Shown: positions 53,316 through 63,301 of the stretch, in pieces
How positions within the stretch are numbered: the stretch's first letter is position 1
Layout of the letters: every line of letters begins with the position of its first letter
NCBI RefSeq assembly: GCF_025755255.1
Contig: NZ_JALIEB010000004.1
Location: forward strand, 310,001-374,000
Reading direction: 5' to 3'
Source: Roseobacter sinensis
GTDB taxonomy: Bacteria > Pseudomonadota > Alphaproteobacteria > Rhodobacterales > Rhodobacteraceae
DNA: 64,000 bases
Position numbers and translations under genes: made by a program
The notes under the pieces: model-generated
Told to the model about the DNA's origin: nothing
The model's database searches: none
What the model saw: the letters and a program-made list of their open reading frames with translations, nothing else

Positions 53316-54152
53316 ATGACCTATGAGGTACTGGGGGCGGGGGCCCTCGACTACATGCCGTGCCGGTATGGCACGTCAAAGCTGCTGTTCCGGGGGCCCG
53401 AGCGGCGGCTCGATGCGCCCTATGTCGCATTCCTCGGCGGCACCGCAACCTACGGAAAATTCATAAAGACTCCCTATCCAGCGCTGGTCGAGAGTGGCCT
53501 GGGCGTAAATTGCGTCAACTTCGGGATCGCAAACGCCGGCATCGACGTGTTGCTGAATGACGCCGTTCTGAAAGACGCCTGCTGTCGGGCCGAGGTGACG
53601 GTGGTTCAGATCTTTGGCGCGCAGAACCTGTCGAATCGCTTCTACACCGTGCACCCGCGCCGCAACGACCGCTTCGTGAAGGCGTCCTCGCTGCTGCACT
53701 CGATCTATCCCGAAGTCGACTTTGCTGAATTCCACTTCAACAAGCACATGCTCAGCCGGCTCTACAATGTGTCGGCCGAGCGGTTTGCCGCGGTTCGCAA
53801 CGAGGTTCAGACCGCATGGCTGGCCCGGATGAAGCTGCTGTTGCGGAAGATCAACGGCAAGGCGGTGCTGGTCTGGTTTGCCGATCACGCGCCCCTGCCG
53901 GAGGTCGACGACACCATTGACCCCGCAACCGGCAAGTCACCCCTGTTCGTCACCCGTGAGATGCTGAACGATCTCATGCCCGAGGTGGCGGCCTACGCGG
54001 AAGTGGTCGTCACGCCCGAGGCCATGGCCGCGGGGACCGAGGGTATGGTGTTCAGCCAGTTGGAGGCGATGGCCGCGGCCGAGATGCTGGGCCCCAAAGC
54101 GCATGGCGAACTGGCGCAGGCTCTGGGCCCGGTCCTGCAGGATCTGGTATGA
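53316..54152 (+). CDS. DUF6473 family protein
   Basis: A 278-residue cytoplasmic protein: MTYEVLGAGALDYMPCRYGT, KLLFRGPERRLDAPYVAFLG, GGTATYGKFIKTPYPALVES, LGVNCVNFGIANAGIDVLLN, QIFGAQNLSNRFYTVHPRRN. The GGTATYG and NFGIANAG segments look like SGNH/GDSL-type blocks, so a hydrolase or sulfotransferase-related role is possible, but the family is uncharacterised. ATG at 53316 has AAGGTGGG upstream, better than GTG at 53307. DUF6473 proteins occur mainly in Rhodobacterales. Confidence 0.78.
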   Translation: MTYEVLGAGALDYMPCRYGTSKLLFRGPERRLDAPYVAFLGGTATYGKFIKTPYPALVESGLGVNCVNFGIANAGIDVLLNDAVLKDACCRAEVTVVQIFGAQNLSNRFYTVHPRRNDRFVKASSLLHSIYPEVDFAEFHFNKHMLSRLYNVSAERFAAVRNEVQTAWLARMKLLLRKINGKAVLVWFADHAPLPEVDDTIDPATGKSPLFVTREMLNDLMPEVAAYAEVVVTPEAMAAGTEGMVFSQLEAMAAAEMLGPKAHGELAQALGPVLQDLV

Positions 54153-54154
54153 GA

Positions 54155-54184
54155 AGGGGCCGCGCTCGACGACGCACGGCCCCT
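54155..54184. terminator. Hairpin between convergent DUF6473 and etfA genes
   Basis: AGGGGCCG (54155-54162) pairs with CGGCCCCT (54177-54184) across a 14-base loop. There is no T run on either side, so it is a possible bidirectional terminator. Confidence 0.4.
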
Positions 54185-54209
54185 GTCAAAATGCGGTGTC
54201 TTCCGCTGC

Positions 54210-55136
54210 TCAGAGCTTCTCTATCAACTCCGGCACGGCGGTGAAGAGATCTGCCACAAGCCCATAGTCGGCCACCTGAAAGATGGGCGCCTCTTCGTCC
54301 TTGTTGATCGCAACGATGATCTTGCTGTCCTTCATCCCCGCGAGGTGCTGGATCGCGCCAGAGATCCCGACGGCCACATAGAGATCGGGTGCCACAACCT
54401 TCCCGGTCTGACCCACCTGCCAGTCGTTGGGCGCATAGCCCGAGTCGACCGCGGCGCGCGACGCGCCAACGGCTGCGCCCAGCTTGTCGGCGAGCTTCTC
54501 GATGAGCGCGAAGTCATCCTCCGACCCCACACCGCGCCCGCCGGACACGACGACACCCGCCGAGGTGAGCTCGGGCCGGTCGCTTTCGGCAACCTTGTCC
54601 TCGACCCATTCGCTGAGGCCGGGGTTGTCTGCTGCCGAGATGGTCTCGATCGGGGCCGCCGCGCCTTCGCCCGCCGCATCGAAGGTCGATGTCCGGAAGG
54701 TCACGACTTTCTTGGCGTCAGCGGATTTCACCGTCTGGACGGCGTTGCCCGCATAGATCGGGCGCTCGAAAGTGTTGCCGTCGACCACGCCGGAGGCATC
54801 GGAAATCACCATCACATCCAGCAGAGCCGCGACCCGCGGCATGACGTTCTTGGCATCTGTCGTGGCCGGTGCGACGATGTGCTCATAGTCTCCGGAGAGC
54901 GAGACGATCAGAGCTGCCGTGGACTCCGCCAGTCGGTGCCCCAGCATCGCATCTTCCGCGACCAGAACCTTGCTGACGCCGTCGATCTTGGCAGCCGCTT
55001 CGCCCGCCGCAGCGGCAGAACCGCCTGCAGCCAGCACGGTCACATCACCGAGCATCTTGGCCGCGGTCACGGCCTTGGAGGTGGCGTCCATCGACAGCTC
55101 ACCATCGGTTACTTCGGCAAGGAGTAGAACAGCCAT
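54210..55136 (-). CDS. etfA: Electron transfer flavoprotein, alpha subunit
   Basis: A 308-residue subunit of the EtfAB heterodimer, which passes electrons from acyl-CoA dehydrogenases to ETF-ubiquinone oxidoreductase. The C-terminal FAD-binding block is intact: [60 protein letters not shown] and [20 protein letters not shown]. Its start overlaps the etfB stop by one base, so the two form an operon. It would serve the acyl-CoA dehydrogenase at 40745-42430. Confidence 0.97.
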   Translation of the reverse strand: MAVLLLAEVTDGELSMDATSKAVTAAKMLGDVTVLAAGGSAAAAGEAAAKIDGVSKVLVAEDAMLGHRLAESTAALIVSLSGDYEHIVAPATTDAKNVMPRVAALLDVMVISDASGVVDGNTFERPIYAGNAVQTVKSADAKKVVTFRTSTFDAAGEGAAAPIETISAADNPGLSEWVEDKVAESDRPELTSAGVVVSGGRGVGSEDDFALIEKLADKLGAAVGASRAAVDSGYAPNDWQVGQTGKVVAPDLYVAVGISGAIQHLAGMKDSKIIVAINKDEEAPIFQVADYGLVADLFTAVPELIEKL

Positions 55137-55894
55137 TACACAGCCCCCGCTTCTTTGAGTTTCGACACAAGCTCATCGACCGAGCCCACCTTGATACCTG
55201 CGGCGCGCGCCTCCGGCTCAACGGTCTTCACGATTTCCAGACGCGGGGTCACATCGACGCCATAATCCGCTGCGGTCTTTTCATCCAAAGGCTTCTTCTT
55301 CGCCTTCATGATGTTCGGCAGCGAGGCATAGCGCGGTTCGTTGAGGCGCAGGTCCACGGTGATCACGGTGGGCATCGACACTTTGATCGTTTGCAGCCCC
55401 CCGTCGACTTCGCGGGTGACAACCGCCTTGTCGCCTTCGATGGCGATATCGGATGCGAATGTCGCCTGGCTCCACCCCATCAGTGCGGCGAGCATCTGGC
55501 CGGTGGCGTTCATGTCGTTGTCGATGGCCTGCTTTCCGCAGAGCACGAGGCCCGGCTGCTCTTCGTCGACAACGGCCTTGAGAATCTTCGCCACACTGAG
55601 CGGTTCGATGTCCTGATGCACGTCGTCGGCGGCCACAACAAGAATGGCCCGGTCTGCGCCCATCGCCAGCGCTGTGCGCAGGGTTTCCTGGCTCTGTTTC
55701 ACGCCGATGGAAACCACGACAACTTCATCCGCTTGCCCGGCTTCCTTCAGGCGGATGGCCTGCTCGACGGAAATCTCGTCAAACGGGTTCATCGACATTT
55801 TCACATTGGCAAGATCAACCCCCGATCCGTCCGCTTTCACGCGCACCTTCACGTTGTAGTCGATCACGCGTTTGACAGGCACAAGAACCTTCAT
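55136..55894 (-). CDS. etfB: Electron transfer flavoprotein, beta subunit
   Basis: A 252-residue subunit carrying [63 protein letters not shown] and the C-terminal lysine/leucine docking helix region ([20 protein letters not shown]) are family landmarks. ATG at 55894 is preceded by AAGGAGAGA. It heads the etfBA operon. Confidence 0.97.
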   Translation of the reverse strand: MKVLVPVKRVIDYNVKVRVKADGSGVDLANVKMSMNPFDEISVEQAIRLKEAGQADEVVVVSIGVKQSQETLRTALAMGADRAILVVAADDVHQDIEPLSVAKILKAVVDEEQPGLVLCGKQAIDNDMNATGQMLAALMGWSQATFASDIAIEGDKAVVTREVDGGLQTIKVSMPTVITVDLRLNEPRYASLPNIMKAKKKPLDEKTAADYGVDVTPRLEIVKTVEPEARAAGIKVGSVDELVSKLKEAGAV

Positions 55895-56244
55895 GGGCGC
55901 ATCTCTCCTTGGATAAGCGACTCACACTCCCCGTGAGCCTTTCGTTGTCTGAGCGGTGGTTTACCCAAGCTGGGGCGCATGAAACAGTGTAAAATCGTCA
56001 CGCCGGTGCGCAGGAACGCCGCGTTTTCTTTGATTTTCACCGATCAGAGCAAAAATTTCCGATCGTCCGCGCCATGGGTGCGAAATAGAACCGGGCGGTC
56101 ATGTGGTCGAAAAACGCGGCGGTGAACCGGGGTTCGGACACATCCACCGGATGCGCCGCCGCTTTCAGCGGTTCGCGCCCGCCGTGCCGTGCCGGGGCTC
56201 CGCCCGTCCGGTCGCCGACACATCCACTGGATGCGCCGCCGCTT
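55895..56244. other. Intergenic region upstream of etfB
   Basis: 350 bases without a supported gene. The left part must carry the etfBA promoter (minus strand) and a good Shine-Dalgarno. The right part holds one full copy and most of a second copy of a 45-base repeat that duplicates the 3' end of the adenosyltransferase gene. Confidence 0.6.
56137..56181. repeat. 45-base direct repeat, copy 1 (intergenic)
   Basis: It differs from copy 2 (56217-56261) at two positions, both C/T changes. Start-to-start distance is exactly 80 bases. Each copy includes the small stem CCGCT-TTC-AGCGG. Confidence 0.85.
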
Positions 56245-56261
56245 TCAGCGGTTTGCGCCCG
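56217..56261. repeat. 45-base direct repeat, copy 2 (overlaps adenosyltransferase 3' end)
   Basis: This copy covers the last codons and the stop of the adenosyltransferase gene plus the bases after it. The other copy at 56137-56181 therefore looks like a duplicated gene tail. Confidence 0.85.
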
Positions 56262-56817
56262 GAACCCACAACACGTCGTCTTTTCCGCCGTTGTTGGCCA
56301 TGCGGGCCGCCACGAAGAACCAATCACTCAAGCGATTGAGGTATTTCACCGCCGCGGGGTTGATCGCTTCCATCGTGGCGAGTTCAACGCAGAGCCTCTC
56401 GGCCCGGCGCGAGACAGTGCGGCAGACGTGCAGATGCGCGGCGAGCGCGGATCCACCCGGCAGGATGAAGCTGCGCAGCGGGTCGAGTTCGGCATTCATC
56501 ACATCGATCTCGCTCTCCAGACGCGAGACCTGCGCGTCCACCATGCGCAACGGCGGGTATTCGGCCTCGGCGTCCTGTTCCATATCGGGGCGGCAGAGAT
56601 CGGCACCGAGATCGAAGAGATCGTTCTGGATACGGCTGAGCGCTTCGTCCACGGCCCCAGTGGCCTCGAGCCGGGCCACACCCACGAAGGAGTTCAACTC
56701 GTCCGATGTGCCGTAGGCCGAGACACGCACCGCATGTTTCGCGACCCGCGCGCCATTGCCCAAGGCGGTCTCACCCGCATCGCCGGTCTTGGTGTAGATC
56801 TTGTTCAGGACGACCAT
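56245..56817 (-). CDS. Cob(I)alamin adenosyltransferase, PduO type
   Basis: A 190-residue enzyme that adenosylates cob(I)alamin with ATP to make coenzyme B12. VVLNKIYTKTGDAGETALGN at the N terminus is the PduO-type ATP-binding motif. SDELNSFVGVAR and FILPGGSALAAHLHVCRTVS, then RRAERLCVELATMEAINPAA, complete the family pattern; YLNRLSDWFFVAARMAN follows. ATG at 56817 lies 5 bases after the stop of the twin TM gene. Adenosylcobalamin would serve mutases of the ethylmalonyl-CoA pathway. The C-terminal codons are part of a duplicated 45-base repeat. Confidence 0.94.
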   Translation of the reverse strand: MVVLNKIYTKTGDAGETALGNGARVAKHAVRVSAYGTSDELNSFVGVARLEATGAVDEALSRIQNDLFDLGADLCRPDMEQDAEAEYPPLRMVDAQVSRLESEIDVMNAELDPLRSFILPGGSALAAHLHVCRTVSRRAERLCVELATMEAINPAAVKYLNRLSDWFFVAARMANNGGKDDVLWVPGANR

Positions 56818-56822
56818 AAGGC

Positions 56823-57026
56823 TCAGCTCCCCGTTTGCCGCAGGTAGACATAGATGACGATCAGCACGACCGCTACGAACTGTGCCGCGATCCGGTAGCG
56901 CATCAGCTTGTTGGAATTCTTCTTGTTGAAGTCGCCGCCGCCCGCAAATCCGCCCAGGCCAAGCATCAGCACCACGACGACAGCGACACAAGCGAGAATG
57001 ATCAAGACGAGTAAGGGGTCACCCAC
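56823..57026 (-). CDS. Twin transmembrane protein
   Basis: A 67-residue protein with two helices: LLVLIILACVAVVVVLMLGL and AAQFVAVVLIVIYVYLRQ, joined by the basic loop GGDFNKKNSNKLMRYR. It matches small alphaproteobacterial proteins with HIG1-like topology that often precede the cobalamin adenosyltransferase gene; the function is unknown. GTG at 57026 was chosen because it starts just before helix 1 and AAGGAA lies upstream. Confidence 0.8.
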   Translation of the reverse strand: MGDPLLVLIILACVAVVVVLMLGLGGFAGGGDFNKKNSNKLMRYRIAAQFVAVVLIVIYVYLRQTGS

Positions 57027-57106
57027 GGCATGTTCCTTTTCTTTGTCAGCCGCACATGTAGGGGCATAGGCAGAAAAAGCGAACCGGTTTTCCGGTTGCC
57101 TGCGGA

Positions 57107-57937
57107 TTACCCCCTCGACAGCACCCAGTCGAGCGCGCGTGTCGGCAGGATGCGGCGCAGGGTGCCCATGATATGCGTCGGCGTCGTCACATAGTACCTC
57201 GCCTGCGGTCGCGGCGCTTCGCAGGCATGGATCAGCTTCTCCAGTACGGCGGTCGCGGGGAGTTCGAAGCGGTCCGGTCCTCTCTCTTCGTAAAGGCGCT
57301 TGATCAGGCCCGTTTCGTATTGCGCACAACGAACCGAATTACGCCAGTCGATCCAGCGCTCGAAATGCGGGATCGCATTCTGCCGGATGTTCGACGTCAC
57401 CGGTCCGGGCTCGATCAGGCTGACGTGGATGGGGGTGTCGCGCATCTCGACCCGCAAGGTATCGGTCAGCCCTTCGAGCGCAAATTTCGTGGCGTTGTAA
57501 GCGCCGCGCCAGGGCATGGTGACGAAGCCCAGAACCGAAGAGCACTGGATGATCCTCCCATGCCCCTGCTTGCGCATCACCGGGATCACGGCGCGCGTCA
57601 GGTGATGCCAGCCGAAGAAGTTCGCCTCGAAAATGGCGCGCAACGCGTCCGTGGGCAGGTCTTCCACAGCGCCGGGGGTTCCGTGCGCGCCATTGTTGAA
57701 GAGCGCATCCAGCGTTCCGCCTGTGGCTGCAAGCACCTCGGCCAGCGCGGCTTCGATGGTCGCTTCATCCGTGTAGTCGATATGCGGGCTCTCGAATCCT
57801 TCGCCCTTCAGCCGTTCGCAGTCCTCTGGCTTGCGGCAGGCGGCAAAGACCCGCCAGCCCTGCGCGCGCATGCCGACGGCCGCACAATACCCGATGCCAG
57901 ACGAACATCCGGTGATGAGGATCGACTTCTGTGCCAT
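57107..57937 (-). CDS. SDR family NAD(P)-dependent oxidoreductase
   Basis: A 276-residue classical short-chain dehydrogenase. The cofactor motif is SILITGCSSGIGYCAAVGM at residue 5, the NNG-type motif ALFNNGAHGTPGAVED near 80, the catalytic serine in IIQCSSVLGF and the YxxxK in AYNATKFALEGLTD near 150. The C-terminal extension (ARYYVTTPTHIMGTLRRILP) is typical of membrane-associated SDRs acting on lipids or retinoids. The substrate is unknown. ATG at 57937 begins at the first strand. Confidence 0.9.
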   Translation of the reverse strand: MAQKSILITGCSSGIGYCAAVGMRAQGWRVFAACRKPEDCERLKGEGFESPHIDYTDEATIEAALAEVLAATGGTLDALFNNGAHGTPGAVEDLPTDALRAIFEANFFGWHHLTRAVIPVMRKQGHGRIIQCSSVLGFVTMPWRGAYNATKFALEGLTDTLRVEMRDTPIHVSLIEPGPVTSNIRQNAIPHFERWIDWRNSVRCAQYETGLIKRLYEERGPDRFELPATAVLEKLIHACEAPRPQARYYVTTPTHIMGTLRRILPTRALDWVLSRG

Positions 57938-57994
57938 GACCTGCCCCGCATCTGCCTTTGCCAGCATTGGCAAGTTGCGGTAGGGCGCGCAAGC

Positions 57995-58612
57995 CTATCC
58001 GCGGGTCAGCAGGAAATCGGCGATCCAGCCCTCGGGGCCGCCATCCAGCGGGCGCAGCCTGACCCAGCCCGAACCGTCGTCCTGCAAGACCTCGACTTTC
58101 GTGTTGCGGTCCAGCTGTGTGACCACATCAAACGCCGTGCCCGGCCCGCCGCGCATGTTGACCCGGTCCGCGGTGACCGATCTCAGATCGCGCGGGTCTG
58201 CCGCTGCACCCACCGCATCGGAGGACGCGCGGGCGGTGGTGCCGGGAAAGATCAGGCTGGGCAGCACGACATCGTTGTCGCGGCTGAAGGTGACCGATGT
58301 CACCGAGGCGGCGTTCGGTTCAGGTGTTGGCAGGGGCTCCGTGGTCCGCGCAGGCGCGCTCTCACGCTCCAACACATCGCCGAGCGCGGTCAGGTTCAGC
58401 GACACGCGGGTCACTTCGGGTACAGCATCGGCCTGCGCCAGCTGCACTGTATCACCGGACTGGTCGGCCGAAGGCTCTGCAGTCAGATCGACGCCGCTCC
58501 GCGCCAATACCGCGTCATTCCGCGCGGTCACCGGGTCAAAATCGGAGCCGCCGCTGAGCTCGTAGAATGCGAGCCCCAGGAATGCAAAACTGAATAAAAT
58601 GAATCGCTTCAT
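57995..58612 (-). CDS. SH3 domain secreted protein
   Basis: A 205-residue protein with an N-terminal hydrophobic segment (FILFSFAFLGLAFYELSG) serving as signal or anchor, a long low-complexity linker, and a C-terminal bacterial SH3 domain (about 142-205): SVTADRVNMRGGPGTAFDVV, TQLDRNTKVEVLQDDGSGWV, RLRPLDGGPEGWIADFLLTR. Such domains bind peptidoglycan peptides. It diverges from parC, with 181 bases between. Confidence 0.85.
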   Translation of the reverse strand: MKRFILFSFAFLGLAFYELSGGSDFDPVTARNDAVLARSGVDLTAEPSADQSGDTVQLAQADAVPEVTRVSLNLTALGDVLERESAPARTTEPLPTPEPNAASVTSVTFSRDNDVVLPSLIFPGTTARASSDAVGAAADPRDLRSVTADRVNMRGGPGTAFDVVTQLDRNTKVEVLQDDGSGWVRLRPLDGGPEGWIADFLLTRG

Positions 58613-58793
58613 ATCAAAATCCTCGTTACGCGCTGTGGTAGTCTAACACATTTCGACGGCCTTTGGGTCCGTCCTACGCAAAAATGGTTTCAACGCGGCT
58701 TACAGGCGCGGCGTCCGAGCCATCTTCAATCGGCGGTCATGGCGGTGCCACATGGCGCTTGTTCGACCGCACGGCTGAGGCTACACAGCCGTA

Positions 58794-61097
58794 ATGGCCG
58801 ACGATCTCGACACTCCCGATATGCCGCCCGCCGATCTGTCCGAGCCGCTGCGCCGGGCACTTGGCGAGCGCTATCTGACCTATGCGCTCAGCACGATCAT
58901 GCACCGCGCGCTGCCCGATGCACGTGACGGGCTGAAACCCGTGCACCGGCGCATTCTCTATGCCATGCGCGAGCTGCGGCTGAGCTCGACGGGCGGTTTC
59001 CGCAAATCGGCGAAGATCTCGGGCGATGTGATGGGGAACTACCATCCGCACGGGGACGCGGCGATTTACGACGCGATGGCCCGGCTTGCCCAGGATTTCA
59101 ACGTGCGTTACCCGCTGGTCGACGGGCAAGGGAACTTCGGCAACATCGACGGCGATAACCCGGCCGCCAGCCGCTACACCGAGGCGCGGATGACCGCTGT
59201 CGCCGAGGCGATGCTGGAGGGGCTGAACGAAAACGCCGTCGATTTCCGCGAGAACTACGACGGCACGCTGACCGAACCCGTGGTGCTGCCTGCGCAGTTT
59301 CCCAACCTTCTGGCCAACGGATCGAGTGGCATCGCGGTCGGTATGGCGACGAATATTCCGCCGCATAACATCGCGGAGCTCTGCGATGCCTGCATTCATC
59401 TGATCAAGACCCCCGATGCGCGTGATGATACGCTTCTGAAGTATGTCCCCGGCCCGGACTTCCCGACCGGCGGCGTGCTGGTGGAGCCGCCGCAGAACAT
59501 CGCGGCCGCGTACCGTACCGGGCGCGGCTCCTTTCGGCTGCGGTGCAAGTGGGAGGTCGAGGATCTGGGCCGAGGCCAGTGGCAGATCGTGGTCACCGAG
59601 ATCCCCTATCAGGTTCAGAAGTCGAAGCTGATCGAGAAGATCGCGGAGCTCATTCAGACCAAGAAGATCCCGATCCTTGCCGATGTGCGCGATGAATCCG
59701 CTGACGATATACGCATGATCCTGGAACCCCGCTCCAAGAACGTGGATGCGGAGGTGCTGATGGGCATGCTCTTTCGCAACTGCGATCTGGAGGTGCGCTT
59801 TTCGCTGAACATGAACGTGCTGATCGACGGGGTCACACCCAAGGTCTGCTCGATGAAGGAGGTGCTGCGCGCCTTCCTCGACCACCGTCAGGACGTGTTG
59901 CTGCGCCGCTCGCGCCACCGGCTGGAGAAGATCGACCACCGGCTGGAGGTGCTCGAAGGCTTCATCATCGCGTTCCTGAATCTCGATCGCGTGATCGACA
60001 TCATCCGCTATGACGACGACCCCAAGGCGGCGCTGATGCGCGAGGATTGGGGCAAGACGCATGTCCGGGCGAAGGACGAGGCCGACTATGTTTCTCCTGC
60101 GCCGGGCGAAGGCCAGCTGAGCGAGGTACAGGCCGAGGCGATCCTGAACATGCGCCTGCGGTCTTTGCGCCGCCTCGAAGAGATCGAGCTCATGCGCGAG
60201 CAATCCGAGCTGATGGAGGAGCGCGCGCATCTGGAAGACCTTCTGGAAAACCCAAACCTGCAGTGGGAGACGATCACCACCCAGCTGCGCGAGACCCGCA
60301 AACAATTCGGCAAGGACTATGAGGGCGGCGCGCGGCGCACGCTGATCGAAGAAGCCGCCGAGATCGAAGAGGTCCCGATCGAGGCGATGATCGACCGCGA
60401 ACCGATCACCGTGGTCTGTTCGCAGATGGGCTGGGTCCGCGCGATGACCGGGCATATCGATCTGACGCGCGAGCTCAAGTTCAAGGATGGCGACGGCCCG
60501 CGGTTCATCTTCCATGCGGAGACGACGGATCGGCTTTTGGTCTTTGGCGCGAACGGCCGGTTTTACACCGTCTCGGCATCCAATCTGCCGGGCGGGCGCG
60601 GCATGGGCGAGCCGCTGCGCCTGATGGTCGACCTGCCGAATGAGGCTGAAATCGTGACGATTTTCAGCCATCAGCCCGGGCGCAAACTGCTGGTCGCGTC
60701 CAGTGCCGGGGATGGATTCATCGTGCCCGAGGATGACGTGGTCGCGCAAACCCGGTCAGGCAAGCAGGTGCTGAACGTGCGCGGCGAAAGCCGCGCGTGT
60801 GTGTGCAAGCCGGTGGCGGGTGACAGCGTGGCCGTGGTAGGTGAGAACCGCAAGGTGCTGGTCTTTGGGCTCGACGAATTGCCCGAGATGGGCCGCGGCA
60901 AAGGCGTCCGCTTGCAGCGCTACAAGGACGGCGGCCTGTCGGACGCCACCACATTCACGCAGGACGAGGGGCTGAGCTGGCTCGACCCGGCAGGGCGCAC
61001 GCGCACCGAAACCGAACTCGCGGAGTGGACAGGCAAGCGGGCCAGTGCCGGGCGCATGGCCCCCCGCGGGTTCCCACGCGACAACAAGTTTACTTAG
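58794..61097 (+). CDS. parC: DNA topoisomerase IV subunit A
   Basis: A 767-residue type II topoisomerase subunit that decatenates daughter chromosomes with Par[21 protein letters not shown] and [20 protein letters not shown] open the breakage-reunion domain. The catalytic tyrosine is in [18 protein letters not shown] near residue 127, and the quinolone-region sequence is [20 protein letters not shown]. The coiled-coil gate and a C-terminal beta-pinwheel follow. The C-terminal domain is short, separating it from GyrA. Its stop overlaps the convergent P450 stop by 4 bases. Confidence 0.95.
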   Translation: MADDLDTPDMPPADLSEPLRRALGERYLTYALSTIMHRALPDARDGLKPVHRRILYAMRELRLSSTGGFRKSAKISGDVMGNYHPHGDAAIYDAMARLAQDFNVRYPLVDGQGNFGNIDGDNPAASRYTEARMTAVAEAMLEGLNENAVDFRENYDGTLTEPVVLPAQFPNLLANGSSGIAVGMATNIPPHNIAELCDACIHLIKTPDARDDTLLKYVPGPDFPTGGVLVEPPQNIAAAYRTGRGSFRLRCKWEVEDLGRGQWQIVVTEIPYQVQKSKLIEKIAELIQTKKIPILADVRDESADDIRMILEPRSKNVDAEVLMGMLFRNCDLEVRFSLNMNVLIDGVTPKVCSMKEVLRAFLDHRQDVLLRRSRHRLEKIDHRLEVLEGFIIAFLNLDRVIDIIRYDDDPKAALMREDWGKTHVRAKDEADYVSPAPGEGQLSEVQAEAILNMRLRSLRRLEEIELMREQSELMEERAHLEDLLENPNLQWETITTQLRETRKQFGKDYEGGARRTLIEEAAEIEEVPIEAMIDREPITVVCSQMGWVRAMTGHIDLTRELKFKDGDGPRFIFHAETTDRLLVFGANGRFYTVSASNLPGGRGMGEPLRLMVDLPNEAEIVTIFSHQPGRKLLVASSAGDGFIVPEDDVVAQTRSGKQVLNVRGESRACVCKPVAGDSVAVVGENRKVLVFGLDELPEMGRGKGVRLQRYKDGGLSDATTFTQDEGLSWLDPAGRTRTETELAEWTGKRASAGRMAPRGFPRDNKFT

Positions 61098-62470
61098 ACC
61101 GGCTCGGCCATCAGCCAGACACCGCCCTCTGGCCGCAGGGTCAGGATCATCACGGGCTTGGGGTCTCGGCCGGCCACCGGGGTGAAGCGGAACCGCGACA
61201 GCAGGGTGGCGAGGATGATCACGGCTTCCTGCAAGGCAAACGACGCGCCGATGCAGATGCGTGGGCCATCCCCGAAGGGCAGATAGGCATAGCGGTCAAT
61301 GGCCTTGCGATCGGCAAAGCGGTCGGGATTGAATGTGTCGGGATCCTCCCACAGCTGCTTGTGCCGACCGAGCGCATAGATCGGGATCATCACCGTATCG
61401 CCGGGCCGGATGTCTGCGCCGTGCAGATTGTCGGCCTTCTGCGCCGTGCGCGACACCACCCCGGCGGGCGGATAGAGCCGCAGCGCCTCGTCGATGATCT
61501 GGCGGATGAACGGCAGTTGATCGATATCATCGCCGGTCGCCGCGCGGCCCTGCAGGACGGAGTGCGCCTCGGCGCGCGCGCGCTCCTGAACCTCCGGGTC
61601 AAAGGCGCAGAGGTAGAAAGACCAGGCCAGCGACAGCGCGGTCGTTTCGTGGCCGGCGACGATGAAGGTCAACAGATTGTCGCGGAGCTCGCTCGTGGTC
61701 AGCTTGCGCTTGCTCTTCGGATCTTCGCCCGCGAGCAGCAGGTCGAGAAAGTCGGGCACGGGGCCCGGCCCTCGGGCGGCGCGCGCATCTATGGCCGCAT
61801 CCGCACTCCGGCGCATCTCGGCCATGGATTGCGCCGAGAACACGCGCGCAGGCCGGGGCAGCCAGTCGGGCGCGCCCAGAACGTCGAGCAGCGACACCCG
61901 CCCGGCATCGGCCACATAGTCTTCGATGGCGCGGTGGATGTCGCCGCGATCGAAGCTGCCGTCGTCGCTGAAGGTCACTTCCGAGATCACGTCGAAGGTG
62001 GCTGCGATCATCTCATCGAGCAGGTTCACTGCACGCCGTCCGGCATCTGCGATCCGCTCGGCGCTGCGCTCGGCGGCGGCGGTCATCACCGGCGCGAGGT
62101 TGCGCACGTTGCGATGCGAGAAGGCGGGTGCCGCAAGCCGCCGCTGCCAGCGCCAGTGCTGGCCCTCGGCGATGAACAGCGAGTCGCCCACCGCGGGGCG
62201 CAGCAGGTTCTTGGTCACCACCGATTTCGGGTAGTCTTCGACCCGGTCCAGAAGCATCTGCCGGATCGACGGCGGGTGCATGATCATGTGCCAGCGCCGT
62301 GCGGTCCGGCCGGAGACAACGGCTTGCCGGGTGGCAATCTCAGGGATGATGTTCAGGACGTTCTCGCGCATCATGTTGAAGCTGCGCAAAACGCCCAGCT
62401 TCTCATGCGTCAGGGGCACGCGGACCGGCAGGCGCCGGTCGTTGATTGTCCAAGGCGGGTGATGTCCCAT
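61094..62470 (-). CDS. Cytochrome P450
   Basis: A 458-residue soluble heme monooxygenase. The oxygen-activating I helix is [20 protein letters not shown] (AGxET), the ExxR motif is in [20 protein letters not shown], and the heme-binding cysteine is in [20 protein letters not shown] (FxxGxRxCxG). It is of the class found in many Rhodobacteraceae; fatty acid, terpenoid or xenobiotic substrates are possible. No ferredoxin or reductase gene is adjacent. ATG at 62470 gives [11 protein letters not shown]; earlier in-frame starts would add a basic tail. Confidence 0.93.
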   Translation of the reverse strand: MGHHPPWTINDRRLPVRVPLTHEKLGVLRSFNMMRENVLNIIPEIATRQAVVSGRTARRWHMIMHPPSIRQMLLDRVEDYPKSVVTKNLLRPAVGDSLFIAEGQHWRWQRRLAAPAFSHRNVRNLAPVMTAAAERSAERIADAGRRAVNLLDEMIAATFDVISEVTFSDDGSFDRGDIHRAIEDYVADAGRVSLLDVLGAPDWLPRPARVFSAQSMAEMRRSADAAIDARAARGPGPVPDFLDLLLAGEDPKSKRKLTTSELRDNLLTFIVAGHETTALSLAWSFYLCAFDPEVQERARAEAHSVLQGRAATGDDIDQLPFIRQIIDEALRLYPPAGVVSRTAQKADNLHGADIRPGDTVMIPIYALGRHKQLWEDPDTFNPDRFADRKAIDRYAYLPFGDGPRICIGASFALQEAVIILATLLSRFRFTPVAGRDPKPVMILTLRPEGGVWLMAEPV

Positions 62471-62583
62471 GCTCCAAAGATAGGGCCGGATGCGCGGTGT
62501 TCCACGGCTAGACCCCCTGCGGATTGCGCGCGCAGGCCCCATCGGCTAGGCATATGACAACAAGAACACCAACGGGGCGAAGA

Positions 62584-63192
62584 ATGATCAGGCGATTAAC
62601 TCTCCTCTTGGCGAGCATATCGCTCGCTGCATGCACAGGGGCGCGGGATCTGGATGCCCCCATGGTTCCGCTCGGAGACTTCAGCCTTGGGCACAACGTC
62701 GTGGTGGCGCCTAAGGTCCAGACGACCGCAACCGTGAGCCGCGAAGTCTCGAAAGAGCAGTTGACCAACGCGCTGCAGAGCGCGATTGCAGAGCGGTTCG
62801 ACCGCTATGAGGGGGCGAAGGACTATCACTTCGGTGTCAGCATCGAAGGCTATGTGCTCGCCAAACGCGGGGTGCCGGTCGTCGCGGCGCCGAAGTCCGC
62901 GATGATCATCCGGCTGACCGTTTGGGATGACGCGCGCGGCGTCAAACTCAATGAGGAACCGGAACAGCTCACTGTGCTCGAGACATTGGACGGCGCCAGC
63001 ATCGTTGGGACCGGGTGGAGCCAGTCTGCCGAGACCCAGCTTTTGAACCTCTCGCGCAACGTCGCGCAGGCCATCGAGGACTACCTCGTCGAAAAGAATG
63101 CGGAAGAGGGCTGGTTCGAAGAGGGGCCCGGCGTCGCCGCTCCGGACGCTCCGCAAGGTGTCGAAGAAAGTGCCGTTGCCGAGGCAGGCTAG
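62584..63192 (+). CDS. Hypothetical lipoprotein
   Basis: A 202-residue protein with lipoprotein signal MIRRLTLLLASISLAACTGA (lipobox LAAC). The mature domain (VVVAPKVQTTATVSREVSKE, LTNALQSAIAERFDRYEGAK, DYHFGVSIEGYVLAKRGVP, SAMIIRLTVWDDARGVKLNE) looks like a compact alpha/beta periplasmic domain. I do not recognise the family. The C terminus is acidic and low-complexity. ATG at 62584 follows GCGAAGA. It is immediately upstream of tuf, but tuf has its own likely promoter. Confidence 0.75.
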   Translation: MIRRLTLLLASISLAACTGARDLDAPMVPLGDFSLGHNVVVAPKVQTTATVSREVSKEQLTNALQSAIAERFDRYEGAKDYHFGVSIEGYVLAKRGVPVVAAPKSAMIIRLTVWDDARGVKLNEEPEQLTVLETLDGASIVGTGWSQSAETQLLNLSRNVAQAIEDYLVEKNAEEGWFEEGPGVAAPDAPQGVEESAVAEAG

Positions 63193-63210
63193 CCCAGCCT
63201 GCGGTAGTGC

Positions 63211-63239
63211 TTGATTTTCCCGCGGCTTCGCAATACATC
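63211..63239 (+). promoter_or_regulatory. Candidate tuf promoter
   Basis: TTGATT (63211-63216), a 17-base spacer and TACATC (63234-63239) lie about 60 bases upstream of the tuf ATG. The -10 is only partly consensus. Confidence 0.35.
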
Positions 63240-63301
63240 GCGCGCCATATGAAGAATGGGTCCGTCACGACCCCCTGCAAGCAAAAAGGGCGCCTCTCAC
63301 C

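Noticed and set aside
56137-56261. CRISPR-like direct repeat pair
   Set aside because: Only two copies, and one overlaps the coding end of a gene; no cas genes occur in the window. It is better explained as a local duplication.
56037-56327. 96-codon minus-strand frame in the spacer upstream of etfB
   Set aside because: It runs through the duplicated adenosyltransferase tail and has cysteine/glycine/proline-rich composition without a family or a Shine-Dalgarno.
58737-60749. Open frame of 670 codons on the minus strand opposite parC
   Set aside because: Antisense shadow of parC with biased composition and no recognisable motif.
61025-62557. Open frame of 510 codons on the plus strand opposite the cytochrome P450 gene
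   Set aside because: Antisense shadow. The P450 heme, ExxR and I-helix motifs on the minus strand are decisive.
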